Part shown: piece after piece, positions 49,515 through 58,761 of the stretch
How the letters are laid out: every line of letters begins with the position of its first letter
Position numbering within the stretch: position 1 is the stretch's first letter
DNA from: Gammaproteobacteria bacterium
Lineage (GTDB): Bacteria > Pseudomonadota > Gammaproteobacteria > Pseudomonadales > Pseudomonadaceae
NCBI GenBank assembly: GCA_903970465.1
Contig: CAJCIO010000039.1
Coordinates: 1-63,377 of the forward strand
Length of the DNA stretch: 63,377 nt
Reading direction: 5' to 3'
Translations under genes and position numbers: made by a program
The notes under the pieces: model-generated
The model's database searches: none
The model's input: the letters and a program-made list of their open reading frames with translations, nothing else
Told to the model about the DNA's origin: nothing

Positions 49515-50594
49515 ATGTCGCGCCCCACCAATGAAACCGTCAGTGAACTGATCCGCGCCGAAGACCTGCGCGGCGTCGATGTCTGGTCACTGCCCAGTTT
49601 CGACCCGGAGCTGCCGGAGCCAGAACCTGCCCCCGTAGTCATAGAGGAAATCGAAGAAGTCCCCCTCGACGAAGTCCAGCCGCTGACCCTCGAAGAACTC
49701 GAGAGCATCCGCCAGGAGGCCTACAACGAAGGCTTCGCGGTGGGTGAGCGTGAAGGTTTTCACAGCACCCAGATCAAAGTTCGCCAAGAGGCCGAGGTCG
49801 CCCTGGCCGCCAAGCTGGCCACGCTCGAACAAGTCATGGTGCACTTGTTCCTGCCCATCGCCGAGCAGGACGCTCAGATCGAAAAGTCCATGGTGGAGCT
49901 GGTCGGGCACATCGCCCGCGAAGTCATCCAGCGCGAACTCACTACCGACTCCAGCCAGATCGAAACGGTATTGCGCGAATCGCTCAAGTTGCTGCCCATG
50001 GGCGCCAATAATGTGCGGATCTTCGTCAATCCCCAGGATTTCGTGCAGGTCAAGGCGCTGCGCGAGCGTCATGAAGAAACCTGGCGGATCCTCGAAGACC
50101 CGGCATTGCTGGCCGGCGGCTGCCGCGTCGAGACCGAACACAGTCGTATCGATGCCACTATTGAGACGCGTATCACCCAGGCCATCGCCATGATGTTCGG
50201 GCAGTTGCACGAGCAGGGCATGCATCCCGCCGAGTCGGATACCGATGTCGACCTTGCCGCAGCGGAAGCCCGGCACTTGGAGCACCAGGCGCAGATCAAG
50301 GCGGCCGCAGCGCAGGCCCGACAGGCTGCCGTCGCCGAGCCGGTGGCAGAAATCGAGCCGCTGCAGGCGCCTGAACTCGCCCGCGAACTGAGCGAGGCGC
50401 AGTCTGAGACTGAGTCCGATGCCGATGCCGATGCTGACGTCAACGCCGATGCCGACACCGACTTGGCCGCCGATCTGGCGCAGCTCGAAGCCGAGTTGGA
50501 CGACGACGCGCATCACGAGGTAGATGACGAGCTGCCCGCCAAGGGCGAATCCAGGGCCCAAATCAAACCGACGGAGCCCAGCGATGCATCTTAA
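49515..50594 (+). CDS. fliH: Flagellar assembly protein FliH with an acidic C-terminal extension
   Basis: 359 residues against about 250-270 usually. FliH regulates the FliI ATPase of the export apparatus. Core: [25 protein letters not shown] (GxxxG-type helix), [74 protein letters not shown] to about residue 235. Beyond that is an Ala/Asp/Glu-rich tail with repeated D-A units (about 298-312). The fliI start codon lies inside its last codons. Confidence 0.93.
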   Translation: MSRPTNETVSELIRAEDLRGVDVWSLPSFDPELPEPEPAPVVIEEIEEVPLDEVQPLTLEELESIRQEAYNEGFAVGEREGFHSTQIKVRQEAEVALAAKLATLEQVMVHLFLPIAEQDAQIEKSMVELVGHIAREVIQRELTTDSSQIETVLRESLKLLPMGANNVRIFVNPQDFVQVKALRERHEETWRILEDPALLAGGCRVETEHSRIDATIETRITQAIAMMFGQLHEQGMHPAESDTDVDLAAAEARHLEHQAQIKAAAAQARQAAVAEPVAEIEPLQAPELARELSEAQSETESDADADADVNADADTDLAADLAQLEAELDDDAHHEVDDELPAKGESRAQIKPTEPSDAS

Positions 50595-51942
50595 TCGCAC
50601 CAGCTTCGTCAAGCGCCTGTCGAGTTATCCACAGGCCATCGATCTGCCACGCCAGCCGGTCGTGGAAGGACGGCTGCTGCGCATGGTCGGGCTGACCCTC
50701 GAAGCCGAAGGCCTGCGGGCCGCCATGGGCAGCCGCTGCCGGGTGATCAACGACGTCAGCTATGACGCTGTCGAGGTCGAGGCCGAGGTGATGGGCTTTT
50801 CCGGCAGCAAGGTGTTCCTGATGCCGGTGGGCAGTGTCGCTGGTATCGCCCCCGGCGCCCGCGTGGTGCCATTGGCCGACACCGGTCGCCTGCCCATGGG
50901 CATGACCATGCTCGGGCGGGTGCTTGACGGTGCCGGCCGCGCGCTCGACGGCAAGGGCGGCATGAAGGCCGAAGACTGGGTGCCGATGGACGGTCCGACC
51001 ATCAACCCGCTCAAGCGCGACCCCATCAGCCAGCCGCTGGACGTGGGCATCCGCTCCATCAATGGCTTGCTCACCGTCGGCCGCGGCCAGCGCCTGGGCT
51101 TGTTCGCCGGTACCGGGGTGGGCAAGAGTGTGCTGCTCGGCATGATGACGCGCTTTACCGAGGCCGACATCATCGTGGTCGGACTGATTGGTGAGCGGGG
51201 TCGTGAGGTCAAGGAGTTTATCGAGCACAGCCTCGGTCCCGAAGGCCTCAAGCGCTCCGTCGTAGTCGCTTCACCAGCGGACGATGCGCCGCTGATGCGC
51301 CTGCGAGCGGCCATGTATTGCACCCGTATTGCCGAATATTTTCGTGACAAGGGCAAGAACGTCCTGTTGCTCATGGACTCCCTGACCCGTTATGCCCAGG
51401 CCCAGCGCGAAATCGCCTTGGCTATCGGCGAGCCCCCGGCCACCAAGGGTTATCCACCGTCGGTGTTCGCCAAGCTGCCCAAGCTGGTGGAACGTGCGGG
51501 TAACGCCGAAGCCGGAGGCGGTTCCATCACCGCCTTCTATACCGTGTTGTCCGAGGGGGACGACCAGCAGGACCCGATCGCCGACTCGGCGCGCGGCGTA
51601 CTCGACGGCCATATCGTACTGTCCCGCCGCCTGGCGGAGGAGGGGCATTACCCAGCCATCGACATCGAGGCCTCGATCAGCCGGGTCATGCCCTCGGTGG
51701 TCAGCCCGCAGCACATGGCCCAGGCCCAACAGTTCAAGCAGTTGTGGTCACGCTATCAACAGAGCCGTGACTTGATCAGCGTCGGCGCCTATGTGGCCGG
51801 CGGTGATCGCGAGACTGACCTGGCGATCGCGCTGCAGCCCACGTTGGTGCGCTATCTGCGCCAGGGGCTGCAGGAAAACGAAAGCCTGCAAGACAGCAGC
51901 GACCGCCTCGCGGCCGTGTTCACACCTGTAGCGCCGGGCTGA
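50584..51942 (+). CDS. fliI: Flagellum-specific ATPase FliI
   Basis: 452 residues from the ATG at 50584; a longer frame from 50524 lies within fliH and is not expected. Walker A AGTGVGKS (175-182), Walker B region [23 protein letters not shown], and [37 protein letters not shown] are those of type III ATPases, energising export with FliH and FliJ. Overlaps fliH by 11 bases; fliJ begins 6 bases after. Confidence 0.97.
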   Translation: MHLNRTSFVKRLSSYPQAIDLPRQPVVEGRLLRMVGLTLEAEGLRAAMGSRCRVINDVSYDAVEVEAEVMGFSGSKVFLMPVGSVAGIAPGARVVPLADTGRLPMGMTMLGRVLDGAGRALDGKGGMKAEDWVPMDGPTINPLKRDPISQPLDVGIRSINGLLTVGRGQRLGLFAGTGVGKSVLLGMMTRFTEADIIVVGLIGERGREVKEFIEHSLGPEGLKRSVVVASPADDAPLMRLRAAMYCTRIAEYFRDKGKNVLLLMDSLTRYAQAQREIALAIGEPPATKGYPPSVFAKLPKLVERAGNAEAGGGSITAFYTVLSEGDDQQDPIADSARGVLDGHIVLSRRLAEEGHYPAIDIEASISRVMPSVVSPQHMAQAQQFKQLWSRYQQSRDLISVGAYVAGGDRETDLAIALQPTLVRYLRQGLQENESLQDSSDRLAAVFTPVAPG

Positions 51943-51948
51943 TAGATC

Positions 51949-52398
51949 ATGGCGATGAGTCGAGCGGCGCGTCTGGCGCCCGTGGTCGAGATGGCCGAGA
52001 GCGTCGAGAAAAAGGCGGCGCAGCGGCTCGGCCATTTTCAGGGCCAGGTCAACCTGTCCCACGCCAAGCTCGCAGAGCTTGAAAAATTTCGCGGCGACTA
52101 TCAGCAGCAATGGATGACCCATGGCAGCCGCGGCGTATCCGGGCAGTGGCTGATGAACTATCAGCGCTTCCTCAATCAGCTGGAGACCGCGGTGGCTCAG
52201 CAACACAAGAGTCTTGCCTGGCACCAGGGCAATCTCAACAGCGCCCGTAGCGTCTGGCAAAAAGCCTATGCCCGTGTCGAAGGCCTGCGCAAGCTGGTGC
52301 TGCGCTATGCTGAAGAAGCTCGGCGGCTGGAGGATCGACGCGAGCAGCGTTTGCTCGATGAATTGTCTCAGCGCTTGCCGCAACGCGAGCAGTACTGA
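51949..52398 (+). CDS. fliJ: Flagellar export protein FliJ
   Basis: 149 residues, a two-helix antiparallel coiled coil. RAARLAPVVEMAESVEKKAAQRLGHFQGQV and YARVEGLRKLVLRYAEEARRLEDRREQRLLDELSQR match the family. It acts as the central stalk of the FliI ring and links to FlhA. Last gene of the fliE operon. Confidence 0.93.
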   Translation: MAMSRAARLAPVVEMAESVEKKAAQRLGHFQGQVNLSHAKLAELEKFRGDYQQQWMTHGSRGVSGQWLMNYQRFLNQLETAVAQQHKSLAWHQGNLNSARSVWQKAYARVEGLRKLVLRYAEEARRLEDRREQRLLDELSQRLPQREQY

Positions 52399-52503
52399 GG
52401 CCGCGACGCGATAAACATTTTTTACCGCCCGCTGGGGTTGCTGGAGGCGCGTGCCGATGCTAAACCTTTGTCAGTGCTGGCAATAATCCTGAAGGAATAA
52501 CCC

Positions 52504-52830
52504 ATGCCCCAAACACCAACGTCCACAGCAGTGACTTCCTCGCGTTCCACAGACGGGAAAGCCTTGACTATCGTGATCTCGGGTCGATTCGACTTTGGGG
52601 CTCATCAGCAGTTTCGAGACGCCTACGAAAGCGTCAATCCCAAGCCTGCCAAGTTCATCATCGATCTGAAGGACACGAGCTACCTCGACAGTTCGGCGTT
52701 GGGCATGCTGTTGCTGCTGCGCGACCATGCGGGTGGCGAAACCGCGGACGTAGAAGTCATCAACAGCAATTCCGATGTGCGCAAAATCCTCGGCATCTCC
52801 AATTTCGACAAGCTGTTCAAGATCTCTTGA
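52504..52830 (+). CDS. hsbA: STAS-domain anti-sigma factor antagonist, HsbA-like
   Basis: 108 residues. STAS fold with KALTIVISGRFDFGAHQQF and the phosphorylatable serine loop DTSYLDSSALGMLLLLRDHAG (Ser63/Ser64). In P. aeruginosa the HptB-HsbR-HsbA chain controls FlgM and thus FliA activity, as well as c-di-GMP output. Its four-base TTGA overlap with the next gene and the hptB gene after it support the same module. GAAGGAATAA precedes the ATG. Confidence 0.85.
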   Translation: MPQTPTSTAVTSSRSTDGKALTIVISGRFDFGAHQQFRDAYESVNPKPAKFIIDLKDTSYLDSSALGMLLLLRDHAGGETADVEVINSNSDVRKILGISNFDKLFKIS

Positions 52831-54542
52831 TTCTGCACAAGCCCGACCCGCTGACGGTGCTGATCGCCGACGACAACATGACCGATCGCATGTTGTTGTC
52901 CTCCATCGTTCACCGCCAGGGCCATTACGTGGTACAGGCCGAGAACGGTGAAGACGCGGTGCGGGTGTTCGAAACCCAGCGTCCACAGTTGGTACTGCTC
53001 GATGCGATGATGCCGGTGATGGATGGCTTCGAAGCAGCACGACGGATCAAGGCCATGGCCGGTGAAGAGCTGGTGCCGATCATCTTCCTGACGTCCATGA
53101 CCGAAGAGCAGGCGCTGGTGGCCTGCCTGGAGGCGGGCGGCGACGATTTCCTGGCCAAGCCCTACAACCAGGTGATACTCGCCGCCAAGATCACCGCGAT
53201 GGATCGCTTGCGACGCCTGCAAGCCACGGTCCTCGAACAGCGCAACCAGATTTCCCTGCACCATGAATACCTGCTCAACGAGCAACGGGTTGCCAAGGCA
53301 GTGTTCGATCAGATCGCCCACTCCGGTTGCCTCAGCTCGCTGAACATTCGCTACATGCAATCGCCCTATGCCCTGTTCAACGGCGACTTGCTGCTGGCTT
53401 CTTTTACCCCTTCGGGTGACATGCACGTGCTGCTCGGCGATTTCACCGGCCATGGCTTGCCCGCAGCCGTGGGCGCCATGCCGGTGGCCGAAGTGTTCTA
53501 TGGCATGACCGCCAAAGGCTACGGCCTGGCGGAAATCCTGCGAGAAATGAACGCCAAGCTCAAGCGCATCCTGCCGGTGGACATGTTCTGCTGCGCCACC
53601 ATGCTCAATGTCAGCTTCCAGCGCCTGCAGGTGGAGGTGTGGAATGGCGGGCTGCCGGATGGCTACATTCTTTGCCAGGGCGGCGAGCGCGTCGCCTTGC
53701 AATCCCGACATCTGCCGCTGGGCGTGCTATCGCGCCAGAGCTTCAGCGACAAGACCGAGGTGCACTCGCTCAGTCAGGGTGACCAGTTGTTCCTGCTGTC
53801 CGACGGCGTGATCGACACGGCCAACGGCGAAGATCAGTTGTTCGGTGCCGAGCGGCTCGATGCCGTATTGAGCAACAACCGCTGGCCGCATCGCTTGTTC
53901 GAGGAAATACAGGGCGCGCTGGACGAATTCCGTGGTGAATCACGGGACGACGTCAGCATGGTGCAGATTTTCGTGGTCGAGACGGCCAGCTTGCCGCACA
54001 CCCCGGTGATTTTTTCCGACAGCGGCCAGTCGAGTCCTCTGGACTGGTCCGCCGCTTTTGAATATCGTGGCGAAACACTGCGTCGTTTCAATCCGCTGCC
54101 CAATCTTCTGCAGTCGCTGCAGGAGGTGCATGGCTTGCGAGTTCAGAGCGGCGCCCTGTACAGCGTGTTGACCGAGCTATACTCCAATGCACTGGAGCAT
54201 GGCGTGCTGGGGCTGGACTCGGCGCTCAAGCGCGATGCCCAGGGTTTTGCCCAGTATTATCGTCAGCGCAACGAGCGTCTCGAGGCATTGGCCGAAGGTT
54301 TTATCCGCCTGCAGTTGCGGGTATCGCCCGATGGGGACGGGGGTGGTCGGTTGACCATTCGGGTCGAAGACAGCGGCAGCGGTTTCGATGTACCCAAGGT
54401 CCTGGCCCGGCCCACACCGTCCCAAGGATTGTCCGGGCGCGGGATGAGCCTGGTCCGCAAGCTCAGCGAGCGGGCGGTCTGGGATGAAGATGGGCGTAGC
54501 GTGTGTGTCGAATTTTCCTGGCAACGTCCGGTCGGCAATTGA
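52827..54542 (+). CDS. hsbR: Response regulator with phosphatase and kinase domains, HsbR-like
   Basis: 571 residues. Receiver domain 9-130 with IADDN and Asp59 (LVLLDAMMPVMDG), a SpoIIE/PP2C phosphatase region (about 190-385, LLGDFTGHGLPAAVGAMPVAEVFY; LFLLSDGVIDTANGEDQLFG; RDDVSMVQIFV), and a C-terminal ATPase anti-sigma kinase domain (about 420-565, LTELYSNALEHGVLGLD; VEDSGSGFDV; GRGMSLVRKLSE). It sets the phosphorylation of the STAS partner. Start is probably the TTG overlapping the previous stop; no upstream ATG fits. Confidence 0.88.
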   Translation: MILHKPDPLTVLIADDNMTDRMLLSSIVHRQGHYVVQAENGEDAVRVFETQRPQLVLLDAMMPVMDGFEAARRIKAMAGEELVPIIFLTSMTEEQALVACLEAGGDDFLAKPYNQVILAAKITAMDRLRRLQATVLEQRNQISLHHEYLLNEQRVAKAVFDQIAHSGCLSSLNIRYMQSPYALFNGDLLLASFTPSGDMHVLLGDFTGHGLPAAVGAMPVAEVFYGMTAKGYGLAEILREMNAKLKRILPVDMFCCATMLNVSFQRLQVEVWNGGLPDGYILCQGGERVALQSRHLPLGVLSRQSFSDKTEVHSLSQGDQLFLLSDGVIDTANGEDQLFGAERLDAVLSNNRWPHRLFEEIQGALDEFRGESRDDVSMVQIFVVETASLPHTPVIFSDSGQSSPLDWSAAFEYRGETLRRFNPLPNLLQSLQEVHGLRVQSGALYSVLTELYSNALEHGVLGLDSALKRDAQGFAQYYRQRNERLEALAEGFIRLQLRVSPDGDGGGRLTIRVEDSGSGFDVPKVLARPTPSQGLSGRGMSLVRKLSERAVWDEDGRSVCVEFSWQRPVGN

Positions 54543-54601
54543 ACCGGTGACTTTCCAGCTGGCGGTAAGCCGAATACCCAGCTTGATCAAGGAGCGAACA
54601 A

Positions 54602-54961
54602 GTGATAACAGAATCTGCAACCAATCCCCATGTCGACGAGAAAGTGCTGTCTGCGCTGCAGGAGGTCATGGAAGATGAATACCCGGCACTGCTTGATACC
54701 TTTCTCAATGATTCCCAGCATCGCCTCCTGGCATTGCAGGCAGCCTCCGATCCCCAGGCCATCAGCCTGGCGGCGCACAGCTTCAAGGGCAGCAGCAGCA
54801 ACATGGGTGCCGTGGTCCTGGCTCAGTTATGTTCGCGGCTCGAGCAATGTGCCAATCAGCCAAGTGGCTGCGACATCCAGCAACTGATTCGCGAAATCGA
54901 TCAGGAATTCGGTGAAGTGAGGCCAGTGTACGAGCGCGAACGCGAGCGATATTCCGCCTGA
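54602..54961 (+). CDS. hptB: Histidine phosphotransfer protein HptB
   Basis: 119 residues, HPt domain. The phosphorylated His59 is in SLAAHSFKGSSSNMGAVVLAQLCSRLEQ. In Pseudomonas, hybrid kinases phosphorylate HptB, which then signals to HsbR. GTG start with AAGGAG ten bases upstream. Its terminator overlaps the sigma54 promoter of fliK. Confidence 0.88.
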   Translation: MITESATNPHVDEKVLSALQEVMEDEYPALLDTFLNDSQHRLLALQAASDPQAISLAAHSFKGSSSNMGAVVLAQLCSRLEQCANQPSGCDIQQLIREIDQEFGEVRPVYERERERYSA

Positions 54962-54969
54962 TCGAACAC

Positions 54970-54998
54970 GCCGGGCTGATTGGCCCGGCTTTTGCTTT
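54970..54998 (+). terminator. Intrinsic terminator of the hsb-hptB unit, overlapping the fliK promoter
   Basis: GCCGGGC (54970-54976) pairs perfectly with GCCCGGC (54983-54989), loop TGATTG, then TTTTGCTTT (54990-54998). The 3' arm and T tract coincide with the -24/-12 elements of the next promoter. Confidence 0.7.
54981..54996 (+). promoter_or_regulatory. Sigma54 promoter of fliK
   Basis: TGGCCCG and TTTGCT place GG (54982-54983) ten bases from GC (54994-54995). Transcription near 55006 would leave 40 bases before the fliK ATG at 55046. It shows that any start codon near 54980 cannot be used. Confidence 0.7.
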
Positions 54999-55045
54999 GT
55001 CTCTGCTATCTGTGCCACCGATTGCCGCGCAGCGGAGACTTCGCC

Positions 55046-56575
55046 ATGCCTGTTGCCTCAAATCCATTACTGCAAACCGCGTCTATCACGCAGACGTCCA
55101 CCGCCAATGCCTTGCTGTCCAGCAAGACACAGGACGTTGCGCCCTCAGGCGCGGACAGCTTTGCCTCGGTGTATTCACGCCAGAGTCAGGCTGACTATGC
55201 GCAAAAAGCTGACGCTGCCCAGGCCTATGCCGACAAGCTGGCCAATGCGGCCGCCAACAAGTCGTCGTTTTCCGATCAGGCCGACCCGGCCAAGCCTCTC
55301 GTTGCCGATAGCGGCAAGGATCTGCCTGCCAAGGCGAAACCGGCGGCAGACGACAACAAGGTTGATAGCACCAAGGTCGACAGCAATAAAGTCGACAGCA
55401 CCAAGGGCAATGACAAGAAGGTCGCCAGCAAGGACAAGGACAGCGACAAGGATCAGGATCAGGACGCCACGGCCAAGGCCGATGATGCCAAGGCGACCAA
55501 GAGCGACAAGGCTGATAAAGCGCCGGCCAGTGATGACGCCAAGGCGGACGATGCGCTTGCCAAGGCAACAGACCCTGCAGTCGATCCCTCCGCGTTGCTC
55601 AAGCCAGCCGTTGATCCCCTGGCGACTCCTGCCGCTACTGCGGCGGCTGCAACGACGCCCGCCGTGGACCCGAACCTGCTGGCCATGGTCGCGCCGCAAA
55701 CCACTGCGGCCAAAGATGCTACCAAGGACGCCAGCAAGTCGGACGACGATTTCGATCCGAACGCCGATCCCCTTGCCGACATGCCGGCTTTGCGCCTGGC
55801 CCTGGAGCAGAATGCCAAGGCTCAGGGCACGACCTCCGCTCACGCGGCTGATAACAACCAGGCAGCCAACGGTACCCAGCAGGCTGACGACAACGCTGCC
55901 GCCGCCGGCCTGACCACGCTGATCCAGCAACAGGCTGGCGCTGAAGGCAAAGCCGGCAGCGGTGACAAGGGCTTGGGCGCGGCCACCACCGAGGAGGGCG
56001 TCAAGGGCATCAAGGGCGGTATCGGTGATACCGGCGCCACGAACTTTGGCGATCGCCTGAGTGCCTTGACCCAGGCCACCGGCAAGTCGGTGAGCAGTGC
56101 GCCCGCCACACCGCCGGCATCTCCTCTGGCCATGAACCAGTCGGGCTGGACCGAAGGCGTGGTCAACCGGGTGATGTACCTGTCGAGCCAGAATCTCAAG
56201 TCTGCCGACATTCAGTTGTCGCCGGCCGAGCTGGGGCGCCTGGATATCAAGGTCACCATGAACAGTGACCAGCAGACCCAGGTGACCTTCATGAGCGCCC
56301 ACGTGGGCGTGCGCGAGGCACTGGAAAACCAGCAAGGGCGCCTCAAGGAGATGTTCGCCCAACAAGGGCTCGGTCAGATGGACGTCAATGTGTCCGACCA
56401 GTCGCGTCAACAGCAACAAAGCGGCCAGCCTCAGGCTCAACAGGCTTCCGGCGGCAGCGGCGGGCGCCTGGGTCGCAGCGATGGCGTGGACAGCGACGTC
56501 ACGGCCAGCGATGCCTCGTCCGTTATCCACAGCACCTCGGTGATCGGTACCAGCGCGGTGGATTACTACGCCTGA
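55046..56575 (+). CDS. fliK: Flagellar hook-length control protein FliK
   Basis: 509 residues from the ATG at 55046 (GGAG nine bases upstream, after the sigma54 promoter). The N-terminal two thirds are low-complexity Ala/Asp/Lys-rich (repeats of KVDS near 105-125; KDKDSDKDQDQD near 135-146), as expected for a molecular ruler. The C-terminal FliK domain (about 370-460) has NRVMYLSSQNLKSADIQLSP-AELGRLDIKV and VREALENQQGRLKEMFAQQGL. It measures the hook and switches FlhB export specificity. Confidence 0.93.
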   Translation: MPVASNPLLQTASITQTSTANALLSSKTQDVAPSGADSFASVYSRQSQADYAQKADAAQAYADKLANAAANKSSFSDQADPAKPLVADSGKDLPAKAKPAADDNKVDSTKVDSNKVDSTKGNDKKVASKDKDSDKDQDQDATAKADDAKATKSDKADKAPASDDAKADDALAKATDPAVDPSALLKPAVDPLATPAATAAAATTPAVDPNLLAMVAPQTTAAKDATKDASKSDDDFDPNADPLADMPALRLALEQNAKAQGTTSAHAADNNQAANGTQQADDNAAAAGLTTLIQQQAGAEGKAGSGDKGLGAATTEEGVKGIKGGIGDTGATNFGDRLSALTQATGKSVSSAPATPPASPLAMNQSGWTEGVVNRVMYLSSQNLKSADIQLSPAELGRLDIKVTMNSDQQTQVTFMSAHVGVREALENQQGRLKEMFAQQGLGQMDVNVSDQSRQQQQSGQPQAQQASGGSGGRLGRSDGVDSDVTASDASSVIHSTSVIGTSAVDYYA

Positions 56576-56585
56576 CAACCCCTGT

Positions 56586-56622
56586 AGTGAGGGGGCGCGC
56601 GCCCACGACCCCCTCGCCACTT
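56586..56622 (+). repeat. Single REP-like hairpin after fliK
   Basis: GTGAGGGGG and CCCCCTC form a short stem around CGCGCGCCCACGA. The arms resemble REP family 2 in this window. It lies 10-45 bases after fliK and may stabilise or partly end its mRNA. Confidence 0.5.
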
Positions 56623-56686
56623 CAACGCTCCTTGGCTGATACCTCGCAATCGGTAGCACGCCACCTCGCTACGGCTTTTCGGTTTC

Positions 56687-56702
56687 TGGCATAACACTTG
56701 CT
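56687..56702 (+). promoter_or_regulatory. Sigma54 promoter of fliLMNOPQR-flhB
   Basis: TGGCAT and TTGCT with GG at 56688-56689 and GC at 56700-56701, ten apart. Expected start near 56713, 40 bases before fliL. Confidence 0.85.
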
Positions 56703-56752
56703 CTCCCCTAATCGAGCGGTAGTTTAAAACCGATTAGCGACGGATTATTGGC

Positions 56753-57262
56753 ATGGCGCAGAGCGAAGAAGCGAAAGACCCCGCAGTCAAAGGCAAAGGC
56801 AAACTCAAGTTCATCATCATCATAGTCGTGGCCATGTTAGTGGTCATCGGTGGCTCGGTGGGCGGTACCTGGTTCTTCCTGCACAAATCCATGGCCAAGC
56901 CAGACGACCATCCCGCCGTGGCGACCACCCCGGCTGGCAAGGCGCCGGCTATCTACGAAGCGCTGTCGCCGGCGTTCGTGGTCAACCTCGATCAGAATGG
57001 TCGCCAGCGTTATCTGCAAGTCAGCATCACCCTGATGACCCGTGACCAAGCGGGCCTCGACGCCCTCAAAGTGCACATGCCGGTGATCCGCAACAACCTG
57101 GTCATGCTGTTCTCGGGGCAGAGTTTCGACGCCCTGGCAACGCCGATCGGCCAGGAGATGTTGCGTCAGAAAGCCACCGCGAGTGTGCAGGAAGTGGCGC
57201 AAAAGGAAGTCGGCAAACTGGTCGTCGATCAGTTGCTGTTCACCAATTTCGTATTGCAGTAG
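56753..57262 (+). CDS. fliL: Flagellar basal body-associated protein FliL
   Basis: 169 residues, one N-terminal membrane helix (about 23-46, FIIIIVVAMLVVIGGSVGGTWFF) preceded by a Lys-rich cytoplasmic stretch, then a periplasmic domain (YEALSPAFVVNLDQNGRQRYLQVSITLMTRD; IRNNLVMLFSGQSFDALATPIG). It associates with the stators. First gene of the operon. Confidence 0.93.
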   Translation: MAQSEEAKDPAVKGKGKLKFIIIIVVAMLVVIGGSVGGTWFFLHKSMAKPDDHPAVATTPAGKAPAIYEALSPAFVVNLDQNGRQRYLQVSITLMTRDQAGLDALKVHMPVIRNNLVMLFSGQSFDALATPIGQEMLRQKATASVQEVAQKEVGKLVVDQLLFTNFVLQ

Positions 57263-57271
57263 GAGCACGAC

Positions 57272-58240
57272 ATGGCCGTGCAGGATCTGCTCTCCCAGGA
57301 TGAAATCGATGCGCTGTTGCACGGCGTCGACGATGGCCTGGTTCAAACCGAAAGCAATGGCGATCCAGGCTCGGTCAAAAGCTACGACCTGACCAGCCAG
57401 GACCGTATCGTGCGGGGTCGGATGCCGACCCTCGAGATGATCAACGAGCGTTTCGCCCGCTACACCCGCATCAGTATGTTCAACATGCTGCGCCGGTCCG
57501 CCGATGTGGCGGTAGGCGGCGTGCAGGTGATGAAATTCGGTGAGTACGTGCATTCGCTGTACGTGCCCACCAGCCTCAATCTGGTCAAGATCAAACCCCT
57601 GCGCGGGACCGGGCTGTTCATCCTCGACGCCAAGCTGGTGTTCAAGCTGGTGGACAACTTTTTCGGTGGCGATGGCCGTCACGCCAAGATCGAAGGCCGT
57701 GAATTCACGCCCACCGAGCTGCGTGTCGTGCGCATGGTGCTCGATCAGGTCTTCGTCGACATGAAGGAAGCCTGGCAGGCGATCATGGATCTCAATTTCG
57801 AGTACATCAACTCGGAGGTGAACCCGGCCATGGCCAACATTGTCGGTCCTAGCGAGGCGGTGGTGGTGTCCACCTTCCACATCGAGCTCGATGGTGGTGG
57901 CGGCGATCTGCACGTGACCATGCCGTATTCGATGATCGAGCCGGTGCGCGAGATGCTCGATGCCGGCTTCCAGTCCGATCTCGACGACCAGGACGAGCGC
58001 TGGAGCAAAGCCCTGCGTGAAGATGTACTGGATGTGAGCGTGCCGTTGGGCGCCACGGTGGCGCGTCGCCAACTCAAACTGCGGGATATCCTGCACATGC
58101 AGCCTGGCGATGTGATCCCCATAGAACTGCCGGATGAACTGGTCCTGCGCGCCAATGGCGTGCCGTCGTTCAAGGCCAAGCTGGGGTCCCACAAGGGCCA
58201 CCTGGCACTGCAAGTCATCGAGCCGATAGAGCGTCGCTGA
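57272..58240 (+). CDS. fliM: Flagellar motor switch protein FliM
   Basis: 322 residues. N-terminal CheY-binding peptide LLSQDEIDALLHGVDDG, middle CheC-like domain (SQDRIVRGRMPTLEMINERFARYTRISMFNMLRRS; GTGLFILDAKLVFKLVDNFFGGDGRHAK) and C-terminal SpoA domain (LGATVARRQLKLRDILHMQPGDVIPIELPD). C-ring component that receives phospho-CheY. Starts 9 bases after fliL. Confidence 0.97.
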   Translation: MAVQDLLSQDEIDALLHGVDDGLVQTESNGDPGSVKSYDLTSQDRIVRGRMPTLEMINERFARYTRISMFNMLRRSADVAVGGVQVMKFGEYVHSLYVPTSLNLVKIKPLRGTGLFILDAKLVFKLVDNFFGGDGRHAKIEGREFTPTELRVVRMVLDQVFVDMKEAWQAIMDLNFEYINSEVNPAMANIVGPSEAVVVSTFHIELDGGGGDLHVTMPYSMIEPVREMLDAGFQSDLDDQDERWSKALREDVLDVSVPLGATVARRQLKLRDILHMQPGDVIPIELPDELVLRANGVPSFKAKLGSHKGHLALQVIEPIERR

Positions 58241-58293
58241 ACAGCGCGCTATCCGGCCTGTAATCACTGAATTTTTGCCTGTCGAGGACCCTC

Positions 58294-58761
58294 ATGGCTG
58301 ACGAAAACGAAATAACCTCCGCGGAAGACCAGGCGCTTGCCGATGAATGGGCCGCGGCCCTGGGTGAATCCGGCGACGGTGGTCAGGGCGATATCGATGC
58401 CCTGCTGGCGGCCGATGCCGCGTCCAAGCCGCAGGGCACCCGCCTGCCCATGGAAGAGTTCGGTTCCATGCCCAAGGCTAGCCACACGGTGAGCCTCGAA
58501 GGCCCGAACCTGGACGTGATCCTGGATATCCCGGTGACCATCTCCATGGAGGTCGGCGCTACCGAGATCAACATCCGCAACCTGCTGCAACTCAACCAGG
58601 GCTCGGTGATCGAACTCGACCGCCTGGCTGGCGAGCCCCTCGATGTGCTGGTCAACGGCACCTTGATTGCCCATGGCGAGGTGGTGGTGGTCAACGAGAA
58701 GTTCGGCATCCGCCTGACGGACGTGATCAGCCCCAGCGAACGTATCAAGAAGCTGCGCTGA
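58294..58761 (+). CDS. fliN: Flagellar motor switch protein FliN
   Basis: 155 residues. An acidic N-terminal region (MADENEITSAEDQALADEWAAALGE; GDIDALLAADAASKP) is followed by the SpoA domain: VILDIPVTISMEVGATEINIRNLLQLNQGSVIELDRLAGEPLDVLVNGTLIAHGEVVVVNEKFGIRLTDVIS. C-ring base; docks FliH. Stop overlaps the fliO start by one base. Confidence 0.97.
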   Translation: MADENEITSAEDQALADEWAAALGESGDGGQGDIDALLAADAASKPQGTRLPMEEFGSMPKASHTVSLEGPNLDVILDIPVTISMEVGATEINIRNLLQLNQGSVIELDRLAGEPLDVLVNGTLIAHGEVVVVNEKFGIRLTDVISPSERIKKLR

